Source: Heterohyrax brucei (taxonomy: Eukaryota; Chordata; Mammalia; Hyracoidea; Procaviidae). From it: DNA of 64,000 bases. The translations under genes were made by a program, and so were the position numbers. The notes under the pieces are model-generated. The model was not told where the DNA came from. It worked only from the letters and a program-made list of their open reading frames with translations, and ran no database searches. The DNA lies in the NCBI GenBank assembly GCA_028571685.1, contig CM053154.1, positions 18,756,001 through 18,820,000 on the forward strand, in the 5' to 3' direction. Below are positions 9,795 through 21,759 of this stretch, in pieces (positions within the stretch are counted from its first letter, which is position 1; each line of letters begins with the position of its first letter).

Positions 9795-12085
9795 ATCAAA
9801 CATGGAAACTGAACAAAACCTTGCTCAAAAACTGCTAGATCATAGAAGAAATCAAGGACAGAATGAAGAAATTCATAGAGTCAACCGAGAAAAAAAATAC
9901 ATTATATCAGAACCTTTGGGACACAGCAAAGGCAGTGCTCAGAGGTCAATTTATTTTGATAAATGCACACATCCAAAAAGAAGGAGGGGCCCAAATCAAC
10001 GTATTAACACTAGAACTTGAACAAGTAGAAAGAGAGCAGCAGCAAAAGAAGTCACCAGGGACCAGATGAAAGCAAATTATAAAACTTAGAGCAGAACAAA
10101 ATGAACTGGAGAATGGAAAAATGATCCAAAGAACTAATAAGGCCAAAAGATGGTTCTTTGAAAAGATCAACAAAATTGATAAACCACTGACCAAACTGAT
10201 AAAAGAAAACCAGAAGAGGAAGAAAGTATCCAAGTAAGAAATGAGATGATCAATGTGGCAATAGACTCAACCAAACTTTTAAAAAATTATAACAGAATAT
10301 TATAAAGAACTGTAGTCAAATTTGAAAACTTAGAGGAAATGAACAAATTTCTAAAAACGTACTACTTGCCTAAACTAATACAAACAGAATTAGAACAATT
10401 AAATTAACTTGTAACAAAAACAGAGATTGAAAAGGTAATTTAAAAACTCCCAACCGAAAAAGCCATGGCCCTGATGGCTTAGCTGGCAAATTCTAGCACT
10501 TTCAGAGAAGAGCTAAGTATTTCAGAGCATGAAAAGGATGGAATACTCCCAAACCCATTCTACAAAATCAGCCTAATTCTGATATCAAAACCAGAGAAAG
10601 ACAGCACAAAAAGGAAAATTATAGACCAATACTCTCACAAAATTAGGTGCAAAAATCCTCAACAAAATTCTAGCCAACAGAATTCAACAGCATATCAAGA
10701 AGAAGAAGAAAAAAAAAAAATTCACCTTGAGCAACTGGGATTCAAACCAGATATGAAGGGTGGTTCAACATTAGAAAAACAATCACAATAATCAATAGTA
10801 TCAACAAGACGAGAACCACTTGACTTTATCAACTGAAGCAGAAAAGGCATTTGACAAAATCCAGCACTGGTTCATATTAAAATCTCTGAACAAAATAGGA
10901 ATAGAAGGGAAATTCTTCAACACAATAAAATTCTTTTATATAAAGCCAACAGCCAATATCATCCTAAATAGAGAACTTCTGAAAGTACTGCCCTTTAGAA
11001 CAGGAACCAGACAAGCAGGCCCTTCGTCATCACTTTCTTCAACATTTCCCTGGAGGTTCTAGCCAGGGTAATCTGGTTAGAAAAGGCAATAAAGAGAATC
11101 CATCCTGGTAAGGAAGAAATAAAAGTGTCTGTATTTGCAAATGATATGATCTTGTACACAGAAAACCCTAAAGAACCTTCAAAAAACAAAAACAAAAACA
11201 AAACAAAAAAAAAACCCTACTGGAGCTAATAGAAGAGTTCAGAGAAGAATTGGGATACAAGATAAATATACAAAAATCAATTGGATTCGTCTACACCAGC
11301 AAGGAAAACATCAAAGAGGAAGTCGGCAGATTAATACCATTTACAATAGCTACCAAGAATATAAAATACTTAATAAATCTAACCAGAGATTTAAAAGACC
11401 TGTACAAAGAAAACTGCAAGACGCTACTGCAAGAAATCAGAAGAAACCTACATAACTGGAGAAAACTATCTTGCCCCTGGATAGACTCAACATTTTGTCC
11501 AAACGACTAGTCTACCGAAAGCTACCTGCAGATACAAGGCAACCTCTATTCAAATTCCAATGGTATTTTTTTAGGAGATGGAGAAATCGATTACTAACTT
11601 CATATACAAAGGGAAAAAGCCTCAGACAAAGCATTACCCAAGAAGAAGAAAAAAGTGGAAGGCTTCATGCTACCTGACTTCGGAATCTATTACACCATCA
11701 CTGTAGTTAAAACAGCCTGAAACCAGTACAACAGATGCACAGACCAATGGAAGGTAACTGAGAATCCAGACATAAAATCATCTACCTATTAACAACTGTT
11801 ATCTGACAAAGGCTCAGCATCCAATAATTGGGGAAAAGAGAGTCTCTTTAACAAATGGTGGTGGTATAACTGGATATCCGTCCACACACAAAAAAAAAAA
11901 AACGAAACAAGACCCATATCTCACATAATGCACAAAAATTACCTCACAGTGGATCAAAGACCCAAATAAAAATCTAAAGTGATAAAGAGCATGGAGGAAA
12001 AAATAGAGACAATGTTGGCAACACCAATATATGGCATAAACAGAATACAAAACATTACCAAGAATGATAATGGGAATGAATATCT
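9795..12085 (+). pseudogene. Old L1 ORF2 remnant: reverse transcriptase region, no endonuclease
   Basis: The order of motifs follows L1 ORF2. 'YQNLWDTAKAVLRG' (about 9899) precedes the RT, followed by 'WFFEKINKIDKPLT' (about 10153). The RT core is 'AEKAFDKIQ' with 'GTRQAG' (10844-11020). The polymerase motif reads 'FANDM' (about 11134) where an intact enzyme has F/YADD, so a catalytic aspartate is gone. 'MGYKINIQKS' (11250) and 'GKESLFNKWWW' (about 11832) follow. Frameshifts and stops occur throughout. The endonuclease region that should precede 9795 is absent. The 3' end is cut off by the SINE at 12086. Confidence 0.88.
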
Positions 12086-12294
12086 GGAGTCCCTGGGTGG
12101 TGCAAGCAATTAAGCACTCAACTACTAGCCAAGAAATTGGCAGGTCAAACCCATCCAGAGGCACCTTGGGAGTAAGACCTGACAATCTAATTCCGAAAGG
12201 TCACAGCTTTGAAAACCCTATGGAGCAGTTCTGCTCTACATATGTGGCCACCATGAGTCAGAATCCACTCCAAGGGGACTAACAGTAACAACAG
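12086..12294 (+). mobile_element. Long-variant AfroSINE-type SINE
   Basis: It has the head 'ggtggtgcaagcaattaagc', then the longer body with 'cccatccagaggcacc' and 'gacaatctaattccgaaa', the shared 'aaaaccctatggagcag' and the RTE-type tail. It terminates the L1 remnant on its left. Confidence 0.9.
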
Positions 12295-12538
12295 TGGCTA
12301 CCTGATGTTTCCGCCAGTCCAGCATGCATCCTTCTTCCTATCCTGATAGTATCCTGTGTTTTCCCGTGTTAAGCCATCCAGTCCCCACTCTCAGTCCTTC
12401 TGTTTGAATGGAACTAACTCCATTCACCAGCTCTGGGGATGAGCGTGTGGCCATACCTGAGCAATCTGTGTGCCTTATACCACTGGAAAAGTAATTGTTG
12501 CAGAGGTGGGTGTATATCCTCAGCCACAGCCAAAGATA

Positions 12539-13070
12539 ACGTTTTAGTCAGCTTGTGCGGCTCTGAAAGAAATACCACAGAGTGGATGGCTTTAACAGAG
12601 GAAGGTTTATTCTTACACAGTCTGGTGGGCTAAAAGTCCAAATTCAGGATGTCCGCTCTATGGAAAAGCTTTCCCCCTTTTGGCTCTGGAGGAAAGTCCG
12701 GTATTGCATCAGTCTTTGTCCAGGGAGCATCTTGGTGCAGGGATCTCAGGTCTGAAGGATGCACTCTTCTCTTGGTGCTGCTTTCGTGATGGTGCGAGGT
12801 TTCCAATTCTCTGCTTGCTTCTCTTTCCTTTTATCTCTTGTAGGATGAAAGGATTAAGGGTAGGGCAAGACATACTCCAGGGAAACTTCCTTTGCAGTGG
12901 ACCAGGGAGGTGATCTTATAAAGGGATTTATATTCCCACCGTAATGCTTTAACATACAGCATAGGAAAATCACAAAATGGAGGACAATCAAAATACAGTG
13001 AACTACGGCCCAGCCACATGGTGACATATATTTTGGGGGGGAACACAATTCAATCCATGACGGACAATCA
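12539..13070 (-). mobile_element. MaLR solo LTR
   Basis: The minus-strand LTR begins 'cgttttagtcagc' with 'aaataccacagagtggatgg'. It contains 'ctctggaggaaagtcc' and ends 'gggggggaacacaattcaat'. Two further copies of the same family are at 21760 and 61988. No internal sequence is present. Confidence 0.8.
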
Positions 13071-13554
13071 GTCCTAAGTTTTGCTGGAACTTGGGGAAGA
13101 TGCTTTGTTTTTTTGCCAGGATTGCTAAGCTGGTTAGCCATCATCCTGGAACTGCTGGTGTCCACGTTGTCCCGAAGAGGAGAGGCTGCCTGAGACTTAA
13201 GCCAGCCCAGGGAAAGAGAAGGGAGACAGCAACTCTTAGTGATGACTTTTTGAGTTGGGTAGATTCAGCAGCGTACTTTCCCGTTTCGGTGAGTTAATGT
13301 ATTTCCTCTTACAGAAGTATCTGTGGAGTTTCTGTCTCTTAGATCTGAAAATACCATGTCAAAGATAAGAACATTCCCAAAATATATCAGAAGGTTGGGT
13401 GCTGAGAATACAGTAAAAATTTTATTTGAAATTCTTTTGACACATTGTATCACTTATGATTATTTCATGCTGTAAGTGTTAAAGATATAAGAGAAATTGT
13501 GTTAAGCCTTGGCTATCTTGTAGAAAAACTAAACAAGCCCGCTCTACAATATCA

Positions 13555-13735
13555 TCTGACAAATCCTAGAATTAGACTGGAGTCATAAAGATCTGAGTGT
13601 GAGTTCCAGTTCTGCCACTTACCTTGGACACCAGCCTCAATCTCCATGGGCTTCAGTTTCCCCATTTGTGATTTGGCCATAGCAAACTACCGTGTTGAGT
13701 TGTTATGGAAGATTTGGAAATAAGAATTGCTACCT
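13555..13735 (+). mobile_element. MIR SINE
   Basis: MIR core landmarks are 'tgagttccagttctgccact', 'ggcttcagtttccccat' and 'gttgagttgttatggaag'. Confidence 0.8.
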
Positions 13736-13746
13736 AGCTTTATAAT

Positions 13747-13881
13747 AAACCCTGGTGGCACAGCAGATAACAACTCAGCTGCCAAAACTACTCTTTGGAA
13801 ACTGTAGAGCAGTTATACTCTGACCCATGAGGTTGTTGTAAGTCGGAACTGACCTGACAGCAATGAGTTTTGTTTTTTTTC
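13747..13881 (+). mobile_element. AfroSINE-type SINE, shortened
   Basis: It carries the head 'ccctggtggcacagcag', the body 'gagcagttatactctg' and the RTE-type tail with a T run. The B-box region is partly deleted. Confidence 0.85.
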
Positions 13882-13889
13882 TAAAAGAC

Positions 13890-14005
13890 TTACAATAATC
13901 CTGTGAGATAGGAATTGAGGACTAGAAAGATAAAGTGACTTGTCCAAGTTAACTTGTAAATGGCAGAACTGGGATTTGAACCCTGGCAGTGAGGCCCAGA
14001 TCTTC
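13890..14005 (-). mobile_element. MIR SINE
   Basis: Reverse-strand landmarks are 'aatcctgtgagataggaat', 'aagtgacttgtccaagtt' and 'ctgggatttgaaccc'. Confidence 0.8.
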
Positions 14006-14255
14006 CACTCCTTCTATCATGTTGAACATCTCTTGGGGCAAAGAGAGATTAAGTACGTTGTCCAGGGTCACTTCTCACAATGTGTGTAAAGTGCTTATCA
14101 TTGAGCCTAAGATCCTAAATCCCAGCAGATGTTCAGGAGAAGCCAGAGGAAGGAATGCACTGAGCAGGTAATTGCATCTTAGCTTACTGTGGAGAGCAGG
14201 GCTGTGTTTGCAGGAGTGGGAATTAGGGGATTGGTTTAGACTCTGGCACTGACCC

Positions 14256-14420
14256 GGGAAGCCTGGTGGTGTAGTGGTTAAGTGCTACAGTTACTAATCC
14301 AGAGCTCAGCAGTTCAAGTTCACCCAGTGCTCCTGGAAACTCTGTGGGTTAGTTCTATTCTGTCCTATAGGGTTGCTGTGAGTTGGAGCTGACTAGGCAG
14401 CAGTGAGTTTGATTTTGGGG
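14256..14420 (+). mobile_element. AfroSINE-type SINE
   Basis: It is a complete copy: head 'gcctggtggtgtagtggtta', B-box region 'agcagttcaagttc', body and tail 'gctgtgagttggagctgac'. It lies next to another copy in the same orientation. Confidence 0.93.
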
Positions 14421-14435
14421 GTCACTAACCTCACA

Positions 14436-14594
14436 GAGAACCCTAGTGGTGTAGTGGTTAAGTGCTACATCTGCTAACCAAAAAGTCAGCGGTTCCAAAC
14501 AACCAGATACTCCTTGGAAATCCCTTGGGGCAGTTCTACTCTGTCCTACAGGGTTGCTGTGAGTCAGCATCAACTGGACGGGAGTGGGTTTTTT
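14436..14594 (+). mobile_element. AfroSINE-type SINE
   Basis: It is a complete copy with the head 'ccctagtggtgtagtggtta' and a T-rich end. It sits 15 bp after the preceding one, in the same orientation. Confidence 0.95.
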
Positions 14595-16432
14595 AGCCTC
14601 ATAGACTACCTTAGTTGTTACTTCTCTAGTGTTTGGTTTCTCACATGCAAATGGAGGGGATCAGAGTTGTGGGTCCCCAAGGGCCATGCCACTGTGCCCA
14701 TCTATTGGCTCAGGTTCAGAGCTACTTCTCATGACCAAGGTGACTGAGGCTAAATGAATTGGATGGAATCAGGAGTTTTGCTGGCTAGATTACAGCCTTC
14801 TTTCCTCCTGTCTCTCTGTGTTCAGGTATGGGCCCAGGTAAGTCCTCCTCCTTGCTCCAAGCTACCTATAGCTTGGGTCCTCTCTTCCTGCTTTCCATGC
14901 CTCTCTAACCTCATTCATTCCCAAAATCAAAGATGAAGGATGTGACTCAAATTGACCATCTCTGAACCAGAGCAAGGCAAGGCCTGGCCCTCAGCCTGCT
15001 CACAGGGCAAACTCAACTTGCTTCCAGGACCAACTTCCAGACTCTTCTCTCATTGTTTTAAAGGCTTTTATTACATCTGAAAACACTTCCCAAATGGCAA
15101 CAAACTTTACCCTATCCTCCCCCCAAAAGAAGTGATTTCATGAGTTAAAATGCAAATGAATCAAAAAGATAGGGATTAAACTTCCCCTGAAATACACATA
15201 TGAGGATTAACCATTAAGGACAAATGCTTTGGGACCATACGGGCTGGGGGTGTGAAGTAGGAGTGGTATCTGGGGTCTGAGTAGGATCTTCCACTGTGCA
15301 TTTTAGCAGCAGGGACTTCTGTTCCATAGTCAACACCCCCAAGGTCCCAGAGCCTCTTACACTCAGTTTTTAACAAGTGATCAGATAGACAGGTCAGATA
15401 GATTGATACTGAGACATGAGGAAAAATTCAAGAAACCAAGGGCATCTTGTTTGGCTACTCTTCCTGTCAGAGTCTCTTTGAAAGGTAATAAATTTGTTAA
15501 AGGTGGCAAACAGACTTGAACAAATGAGTGAACTTGTTTATTTATTGAAAGAGCATGTATTGATCACTGGATGTGTGTGTCCAGTGTAATGTAATGGGAA
15601 ATGAAGAGGAATAAAAGAGTCCACACAGTGGAGAGGATCTGCTTTCCTGAGTCCTCTCCATCTGGCATGATGTCACTCTTCTGGCTGATACTCCTCAGCT
15701 GCTCTCTCTTGAGTCCAGTGTCACCAAGGTCTCTGCTGACAGCCTCCCAGATCAGTGTGAAACTCCTTTGGCAAGACTTTGGTTAATGCTGAGAACATAC
15801 TGGACGCATTGCTTGTTCACTAGACTCCGTCTTCTTCTGGGGAGGCAGCTTCCTAGTAGGTCATCCTGTGCGTTACCCTTGAAACCATCCTCCACCCAAA
15901 CACCAGAATGGTCTGCATGCTCAGATCTGTCCACATCATCCAGTCCTCCATGAGTGAGGACTCACAAGTGTTTACTAATTTAAAGTCAAGTTCTTTAACA
16001 TGGTAGAGAAGGTCCTCCGCATAACTTGGCCTTTGCTTACTTTCTAGCCTCTCTTTTTGTCTCTCGCTTTATACTCCAGCAACACAGAACTGACTGTGTT
16101 TCTCCCTACTGCACATTACATACTTCTCATCTTCCCCTTGTTTGCTCATGCACAGTCTTAAATGCCCCTCTTCTTTGTCCTGCTAACTCAGGCTCCTAGG
16201 CTACCTTCCTAAACTCTGCTCTGAGGACATTGGTTCTGACAGACACTGAAGCAACTGCTACTTGAAATAAAGAATTCCGTGGTCAAAAAAAGTTTGGCAA
16301 GTGCCAAGTCACACAAAGTTAAACAGGTTTTTTATTTCAGGACTTCTCGGTGCCTTGACTATACTACTCTGTGCTGTGACTCTCCCAGACCAAACCTCAT
16401 TTCACCACAGAATCCTGTTTGTCCTGAATGTG
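14595..16432. other. Unique sequence, no feature seen
   Basis: About 1.8 kb with no repeat I can place and only short conflicting open frames. No splice-flanked frame stands out. Confidence 0.45.
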
Positions 16433-17712
16433 AAGACTGTCAACTAAGTTTGCAAACTCACCCTAGAAAAAGTGCTACATACCTCATTGCTAAATATCAC
16501 CATGGTCACCTTTGAAGTACTCCCTTTGAGAAGCTATGCACCAATGCCAACACCCAGTCTACTCTTCAAAGCAGTTCTGGAGCTCTTTTTCTGGAATGGC
16601 CATGAGAACTGTTGTTCTATTACCCTCAGGGTCAAAATATCTTACTTTCAGTATTTCCCTTATCTTTGGGTAAAGAAAGAAATTGTTGGGGGCCACATCA
16701 GGTGAGTAGGAAGGGTGTTCCCATACAGTTATCTGTATACTGGCTACAAAGTCCCTCACAGACAGTGCCATGTCAGCTGGTGCATTGTTGTGACACAAGA
16801 GCCATGAGTTATTGGTGAAAAGTTCAGATTGTTTTTCCCTAATGTTTTCACACAAACTTCTCAGCACTTTTGGATAGTAAACTTGGTTAACTGTTTGTCC
16901 AGTTGGTACAAATTCATAATAAATAATCCCTCTGATATCACAAAAAGATTAGCGACATCATTTTGACTTTTGATTTCAACCGAGAGAATTTTTTGGTCTT
17001 GGAGAATTAGCTGACTTCCACTGTGCATTTTGATGCTTTGTTTCCGGGTCATACTGGTCAAACATGTTTCATCACCTGTGATAACATGGCCCAAAACGTT
17101 ACCTTGCCTCTCCAAAAAGTCTTGGCAAGTTTCAACTGTCCTTTTCTTTTGTTCATCTGTGAGCTCCTTTGGGACCATTTTTACACACAAATCTTTGTCG
17201 TGCTAAGATTTTCAGTGAAGATTTTACTAACTGCTCCTTTATTGATGTTTACTTGGTCTGCTATGCTTTTCACAGTCAGCTGACAATTTTGACGCACAAT
17301 TTGACGAACTTTTGCAATGTTTTCATTAGTTTTGCTTGGTACTGGCTGCCGGGACCTCTCTTTATCACTGATGCTTTCTCTCCCCTCAGAAAAATGTTTA
17401 ATTCACTTGTAAACTGTTATTTTCTTCATGGCTTTATCCCCCAAAACTTGGACTAACATGTCCTGATTTCACTTCTACTCTTGCCTAGTTCAACAAGAAA
17501 TTTAATGTTTGTTCATTGCTGTCATTCAAGCTTCAATACTATTGAGGTGGCACACAAAAACATGCAACAGCAGTAGTGAGTGCCACTCAGCAAGACATCA
17601 CTGTGCATCGACATGAACACAGCTGTGAGACACTGATACACTTAAACTTGGAAATATTCCTGAGTTGCTTGTACAGTGCTGCCAATGTAAGTTTGCAAAC
17701 TTAATTGTCAGA
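16433..17712 (-). mobile_element. Mariner-family DNA transposon (near full length, dead)
   Basis: The ends carry inverted copies of 'taagtttgcaaact' (16445-16458 and 17688-17701). The extended terminal repeat on the right runs to about 17712. Between them lies a decayed mariner transposase on the minus strand. The length of about 1.28 kb is the usual mariner size. A rearranged second piece of the same family abuts it on the right. Confidence 0.85.
16559..17345 (-). pseudogene. Mariner transposase, frameshifted and with catalytic residues changed
   Basis: An N-terminal helix-turn-helix-like region ('NIAKVRQIVRQNCQLTVKSI') lies at about 17225-17335. A 109-codon frame follows (17190-16861) containing 'GDET', the first catalytic Asp context. 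A second frame (16867-16559) contains 'CHNNAPADMALS' and 'YSPDVAPNNFFL'. By comparison with mariner D,D34D transposases, the second Asp (HDNA context) reads Asn. The third, 35 positions later, also reads Asn. The two frames overlap by 7 bp in different phases, which is a frameshift. Stops interrupt the N-terminus. The protein cannot be active in this copy. Confidence 0.85.
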
Positions 17713-18210
17713 CTCATATCTCACTCACCTTTGAAGTACTCCCCTTGGGAAGCTATGCACCAATGTCATTGCCTAGTCAACCCTTCAAGGCAATTTTGGA
17801 ATCCTTTTTCTGGAATGGCCATCAGAGCTTTTGTTGTATTACTTTTGATACCCTGAATGTCATCAAAAGGTGTTCATTTTAGTATTTTCTTTATTTCCAG
17901 GTCAAGAAAAAAGTCACTGAGAGCCAGGTCAGGTGAGTAGGTAGGGTGTTACAATACAGTTATTTGTTTACTGGCTACGAACTCCCTCACAGACAACTAT
18001 ACAGTTAAGTTCACGAACTTTTCAGCTTTTCATTATGCACAATGGCCATTCCAGAAGAACTTCCAAAATTGCTTTGAAGGGAAGGCTAGGCACTGGAATA
18101 AGTGCATAGCTTCCCAAGGACAGCACTTTGAAGGTGAACATAGTGATATTCAGCAATGAGGCATATAGCACTTAAAACAATTAAATTTGCAAACTTAATT
18201 TTCAGACCTT
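17713..18210. mobile_element. Rearranged palindromic mariner piece
   Basis: Left arm 17727-17825 and right arm 18038-18137 are inverted copies of the same mariner end segment ('ggaatggccat' / 'atggccattcc', and 'gggaagctatgcac' / 'gtgcatagcttccc'). A spacer of about 210 bp separates them. The right edge ends in 'tttgcaaacttaattttcag', another terminal repeat. It is an internally deleted, inverted-duplicated derivative of the neighbouring element. Confidence 0.75.
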
Positions 18211-19208
18211 GTAGTTATTACATCTGTTGTCTCTTGGGATACAGTTGAGGAAAAGCATCCTAGGAAAATTTTGTTCTACAACTTTGAACAAATATTTATT
18301 TGTTCATTCCAAGAATGGTACTGAGAACCTAATTTGTTTAAATTGCAAAGAGATGGCAGAGAGGCAAAGGGGAATTAAACAGAGTCCCTGCCTGGAGGAG
18401 ATCAGCTTCTCCAACTCATTGTCTCATTCATGGTGGCACCTGACCTGCTTCTAGTTCACCAGGACATCACAGGGACCAACAAATGTATTTGAAGTCCTTC
18501 AGGATATACATGAGATAAAAACACAGAGCATGGTTCTAAAATCTTCAAAAAAGGTTCCAAGCCATCTGCAAGAAAAAATCTTTCAGATTGATACTATTAG
18601 TATTCTTTAAATTGCACTGTCCACAGCCTTAGTCATTGAGAAAACTAAGATTCTCCACAGCATTTCAGGTAAACTTGCCATCTAAAGTAGTACAGTGGGA
18701 GGTGAGCTCTAAGAATAGTCCCTAAGGCTGGTTGGTCTTTTAGTCTTTTTATATCTTAAGCCTTGTCTGAAAATCTTTCTTCTTACAAGTTACATTTTTG
18801 TCATTGGAGGCTCTCTCTTTTATTTTCAGTCTTTGAGTTTTTATGCCTCTGTTGGAACTAAATACAATTTGTCTCTTCATTGTCCAACCCTCCTCATCCA
18901 AGCCTCCAACACACTTCCAATATCCTGCTTCTTCTGCATGTCTTATTTCTTTTACCTGGGCAATGCTGGAAAAGCAGATCAGTTGGACTTGATCTGCATT
19001 TCAAGGGCAGGGTTTCTAAGTGTAGAAGTTATTTTTTCCCCAAACTAGTCTGGTTTGAAAATTTATGGTTGAGGAGCTTATAATCTTATAGGAAAAAAGT
19101 AAGTTTGGTAATAGAGGTCATAGGAAAATCTATTTAAGCTCTTGGAAATATATTTATGAGAAAATACTTCTGAATCATGTATCTGACAAAGAATCTAGAC
19201 TACCTCAA
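18211..19208. other. Unique sequence, no feature seen
   Basis: It is AT-rich with no convincing repeat or coding frame. Confidence 0.4.
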
Positions 19209-20235
19209 ATTTTATTAGTCAAAAAATCTGATTAGAAAATAGACCAAGGTCATGAACAGACATTTTGTCCAAAGAGGATTACAGATAGCAGATAAATAAA
19301 TGAAAATATGTCCAACATTATTACTCATTAGTGAAATACATATGAATTAAAAAAAATGAGTTACTGTTATATACTTACCAAAATGGCTAAAATAAAATAG
19401 AGTAATAATACTAAAAGCTAGAGAAAATGAAGAGAAACTGGATCATCCATTCACTGCTGGTAGGAATGCAAAACTCTGGAAAACAATTTTACAGTTTTTT
19501 GTATAAAACTACACAGACAGTCACCATATGATCCAACAACCACACTCTTGGACCTTTATCCAAGAGAAATAGAAATTTGTGTTTATACAAAAGCTGTTAT
19601 ACCAATATTCATATCTGCTATATTCATAATAGCCAAAATCTAGAAACACCATAGATGTCCTTCAATGGGTATATGGCACATCCATATCGTGAAATACACT
19701 CAGCAATAAAAAGGAACAAACTATTGGTACATATGTAACAACTAGGGTGAATCTCCAGGGAATTATACTTAGTGACAAAAGCCAATCTCCAAACATTGCA
19801 TACTCTATAATTTAGTTTATATAACATTTTCAAAGGACAAAACTTTAGAAAAGAAGAGATTAGTGGTTTGCCAGGGGTTAGGAATAGGAGTGGGAGGGAA
19901 GCGGGTGTGGTTAGAAAAGGGTAACATGAGAGATCCTTGCGGTGATGAAACACTCTGTGTCTTAAGTACAGTGGTGGATACAGGATTCCACAGATGTAAT
20001 AAAATTGTGTAGAGTTACATACACATGCATACACATGCACAATTAAGTACAAGCGAAACTGGGAAAATCTGAGTAAGGTCTTTGGATTGTATCAATGTCA
20101 ACATCCTGGTTGTGTGATTATACCATAATTTTGTAAGATGTTACCATTGGGGGAAACTGGGTAAAGACTGCATGTGTTATTTCTTACAACTGCGTTTGAA
20201 TATATAATGATCTCAAAATAAAAAGTTTGATTCAG
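19209..20235 (+). mobile_element. Old L1 (L1M-type) 3' end
   Basis: It carries classic L1M landmarks in order: 'tcactgctggtaggaatg', 'gatccaacaaccacactc', 'cagcaataaaaaggaac', 'agtggtttgccaggggttag', 'tgattataccataattttg', ending 'tctcaaaataaaaag'. It contains the end of ORF2 and the 3' UTR, with no intact frame. Confidence 0.9.
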
Positions 20236-20835
20236 AAATATTAATCTTCACAGAACAACTTTTACCATCTGTGTATCATCTTCTGAGGACATTGTTCTGT
20301 TTGCCTATGGAAGGTGACACAGTTTTTATCACATACTCTTTGCTTTTAGGGTCCACAGGGCAAATTTTATATACATGACAATGAGTTACATAAATTCACA
20401 ATGATTAAAAGTATATATTCCTATATTACCACATGGCAGGCAATATTATCATGGACCATTAGACTGTAAACCAGGTGGCCCAAAGGCCAAAGCAAAATGT
20501 TATTTCCCGTGGATGAACTGCGGCCATGGTCAATTGTGTGGGAAGGTGATAGACGTGAGACTATGAGAAATATCTCCTGCCTTATCAGGTTCCTAAAAGC
20601 AACATGGTATTTGCTCACTAGGCATGCAGTTTCACTTTTAAATTCCAGAAGGGTCTTGTGATTTGAGAACACTCAAACTGAAATTCTTGAGGAGTGAGTT
20701 TATGGTTATAAGATGGGCACATAAAAGGAAATCTGTGGAATGTCTCTTATTTTCCCCAAGAGGAAGAAAGGTAGAGAAGGAATAATTATACCAACCTAGA
20801 GGCAATGTAAGGGCTGGTTGATCTATTCTCAACTT
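20236..20835. other. Unique sequence, no feature seen
   Basis: Spacer between the L1 tail and a SINE. No recognised feature. Confidence 0.4.
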
Positions 20836-20989
20836 GAACCCATTGCCATTGAGGCATTCTGCCTCACAGCGAAACTGTAGGGCACCGTAGAACTGCTCCA
20901 TAGGTTTCCAAGGAGCCACTAGTGGATTTGAACTACTGATCTTTTGGTTAGCTGCTGTAGCTGTTAAACCACTGCAACACCAGAGCTCC
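20836..20989 (-). mobile_element. AfroSINE-type SINE
   Basis: It is a minus-strand copy with the body 'gtagaactgctccatagg', the B-box side 'gatttgaactactgatc' and the head 'ccactgcaacaccagagctc'. Confidence 0.92.
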
Positions 20990-21550
20990 TGAATTCTCAG
21001 CTTAGGACCCTATACACCTTGCTAGATATTTGTGGAACAAGCAGTTCCAAGTAACTAATGGAGTCACCTACTTCCTCAATTCTGCATCCTGTCACACCAA
21101 TCAGCAAATGGGTCTGCTCTATCCTCTCTGCCTTTCACTTAGATGTTCTCCCACAGACACCATCCCTGGCATGGGTGGTCATGGTTTCCCTAAGGCATAG
21201 AGCAGTCCTGATATTCAGCGTCAGGATGTACTGGTAGGACATTAGTGTGGGTATTTATAGCTAGCTGACATTTGTAATGACAGGGTGATGCCCTTGATGA
21301 TCCAATGGTGCCCATGCTAGACTGACTGTTGACTATTTTGACTACTCCCTGTTCTCCTAGACTACAGCTAAATTGCTACTGTCCTCTTGATCTTAATTCA
21401 GTACCATATTTCTCGCTGAAAGCTACCATGAAGGGTGCCAAGTTATGGATCAGCTTCTAATCCTGGTAGTAACTAACAGGGCAAGCTATGCTCCTTTTCT
21501 GGTCCTCTTTCTGCTACTACAGTATTGAAAGATTGTACTGAACAACATCT

Positions 21551-21759
21551 TGTTGTTAGCTGCCATAAGGTTGACCCCCAACTCATGGTGGCTTAATGTA
21601 CAATGGTCCAAAACCGTCCTAAGCAATCACCATGATTGGTTGCAGATCAGACTGCTGTGATTCATAAGGATTTTACTGGCAGGTTTTGGGAAGCCCATTG
21701 CCAGGCCTTTCTTCCTAGTCTGTCTTAGTCTGGAAGCTCCACTGAAACCTGTTTAGCGT
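21551..21759 (-). mobile_element. tRNA-Gly-derived SINE, part 1 (split)
   Basis: The tail and body half of a minus-strand copy: 'gttagctgccataaggttga', then 'cttcctagtctgtcttagtc', breaking off at 'cctgtttagcgt'. The missing head resumes at 22770. The MaLR LTR sits exactly in the gap. Confidence 0.8.

Noticed and set aside
16559-17190. Possible domesticated transposase gene
   Set aside because: A frameshift, upstream stops and loss of two catalytic residues argue for a dead copy. No selection on the frame is evident.
19624-20052. 142-codon open frame on the minus strand
   Set aside because: It is antisense to an L1 3' UTR. The frame is accidental.
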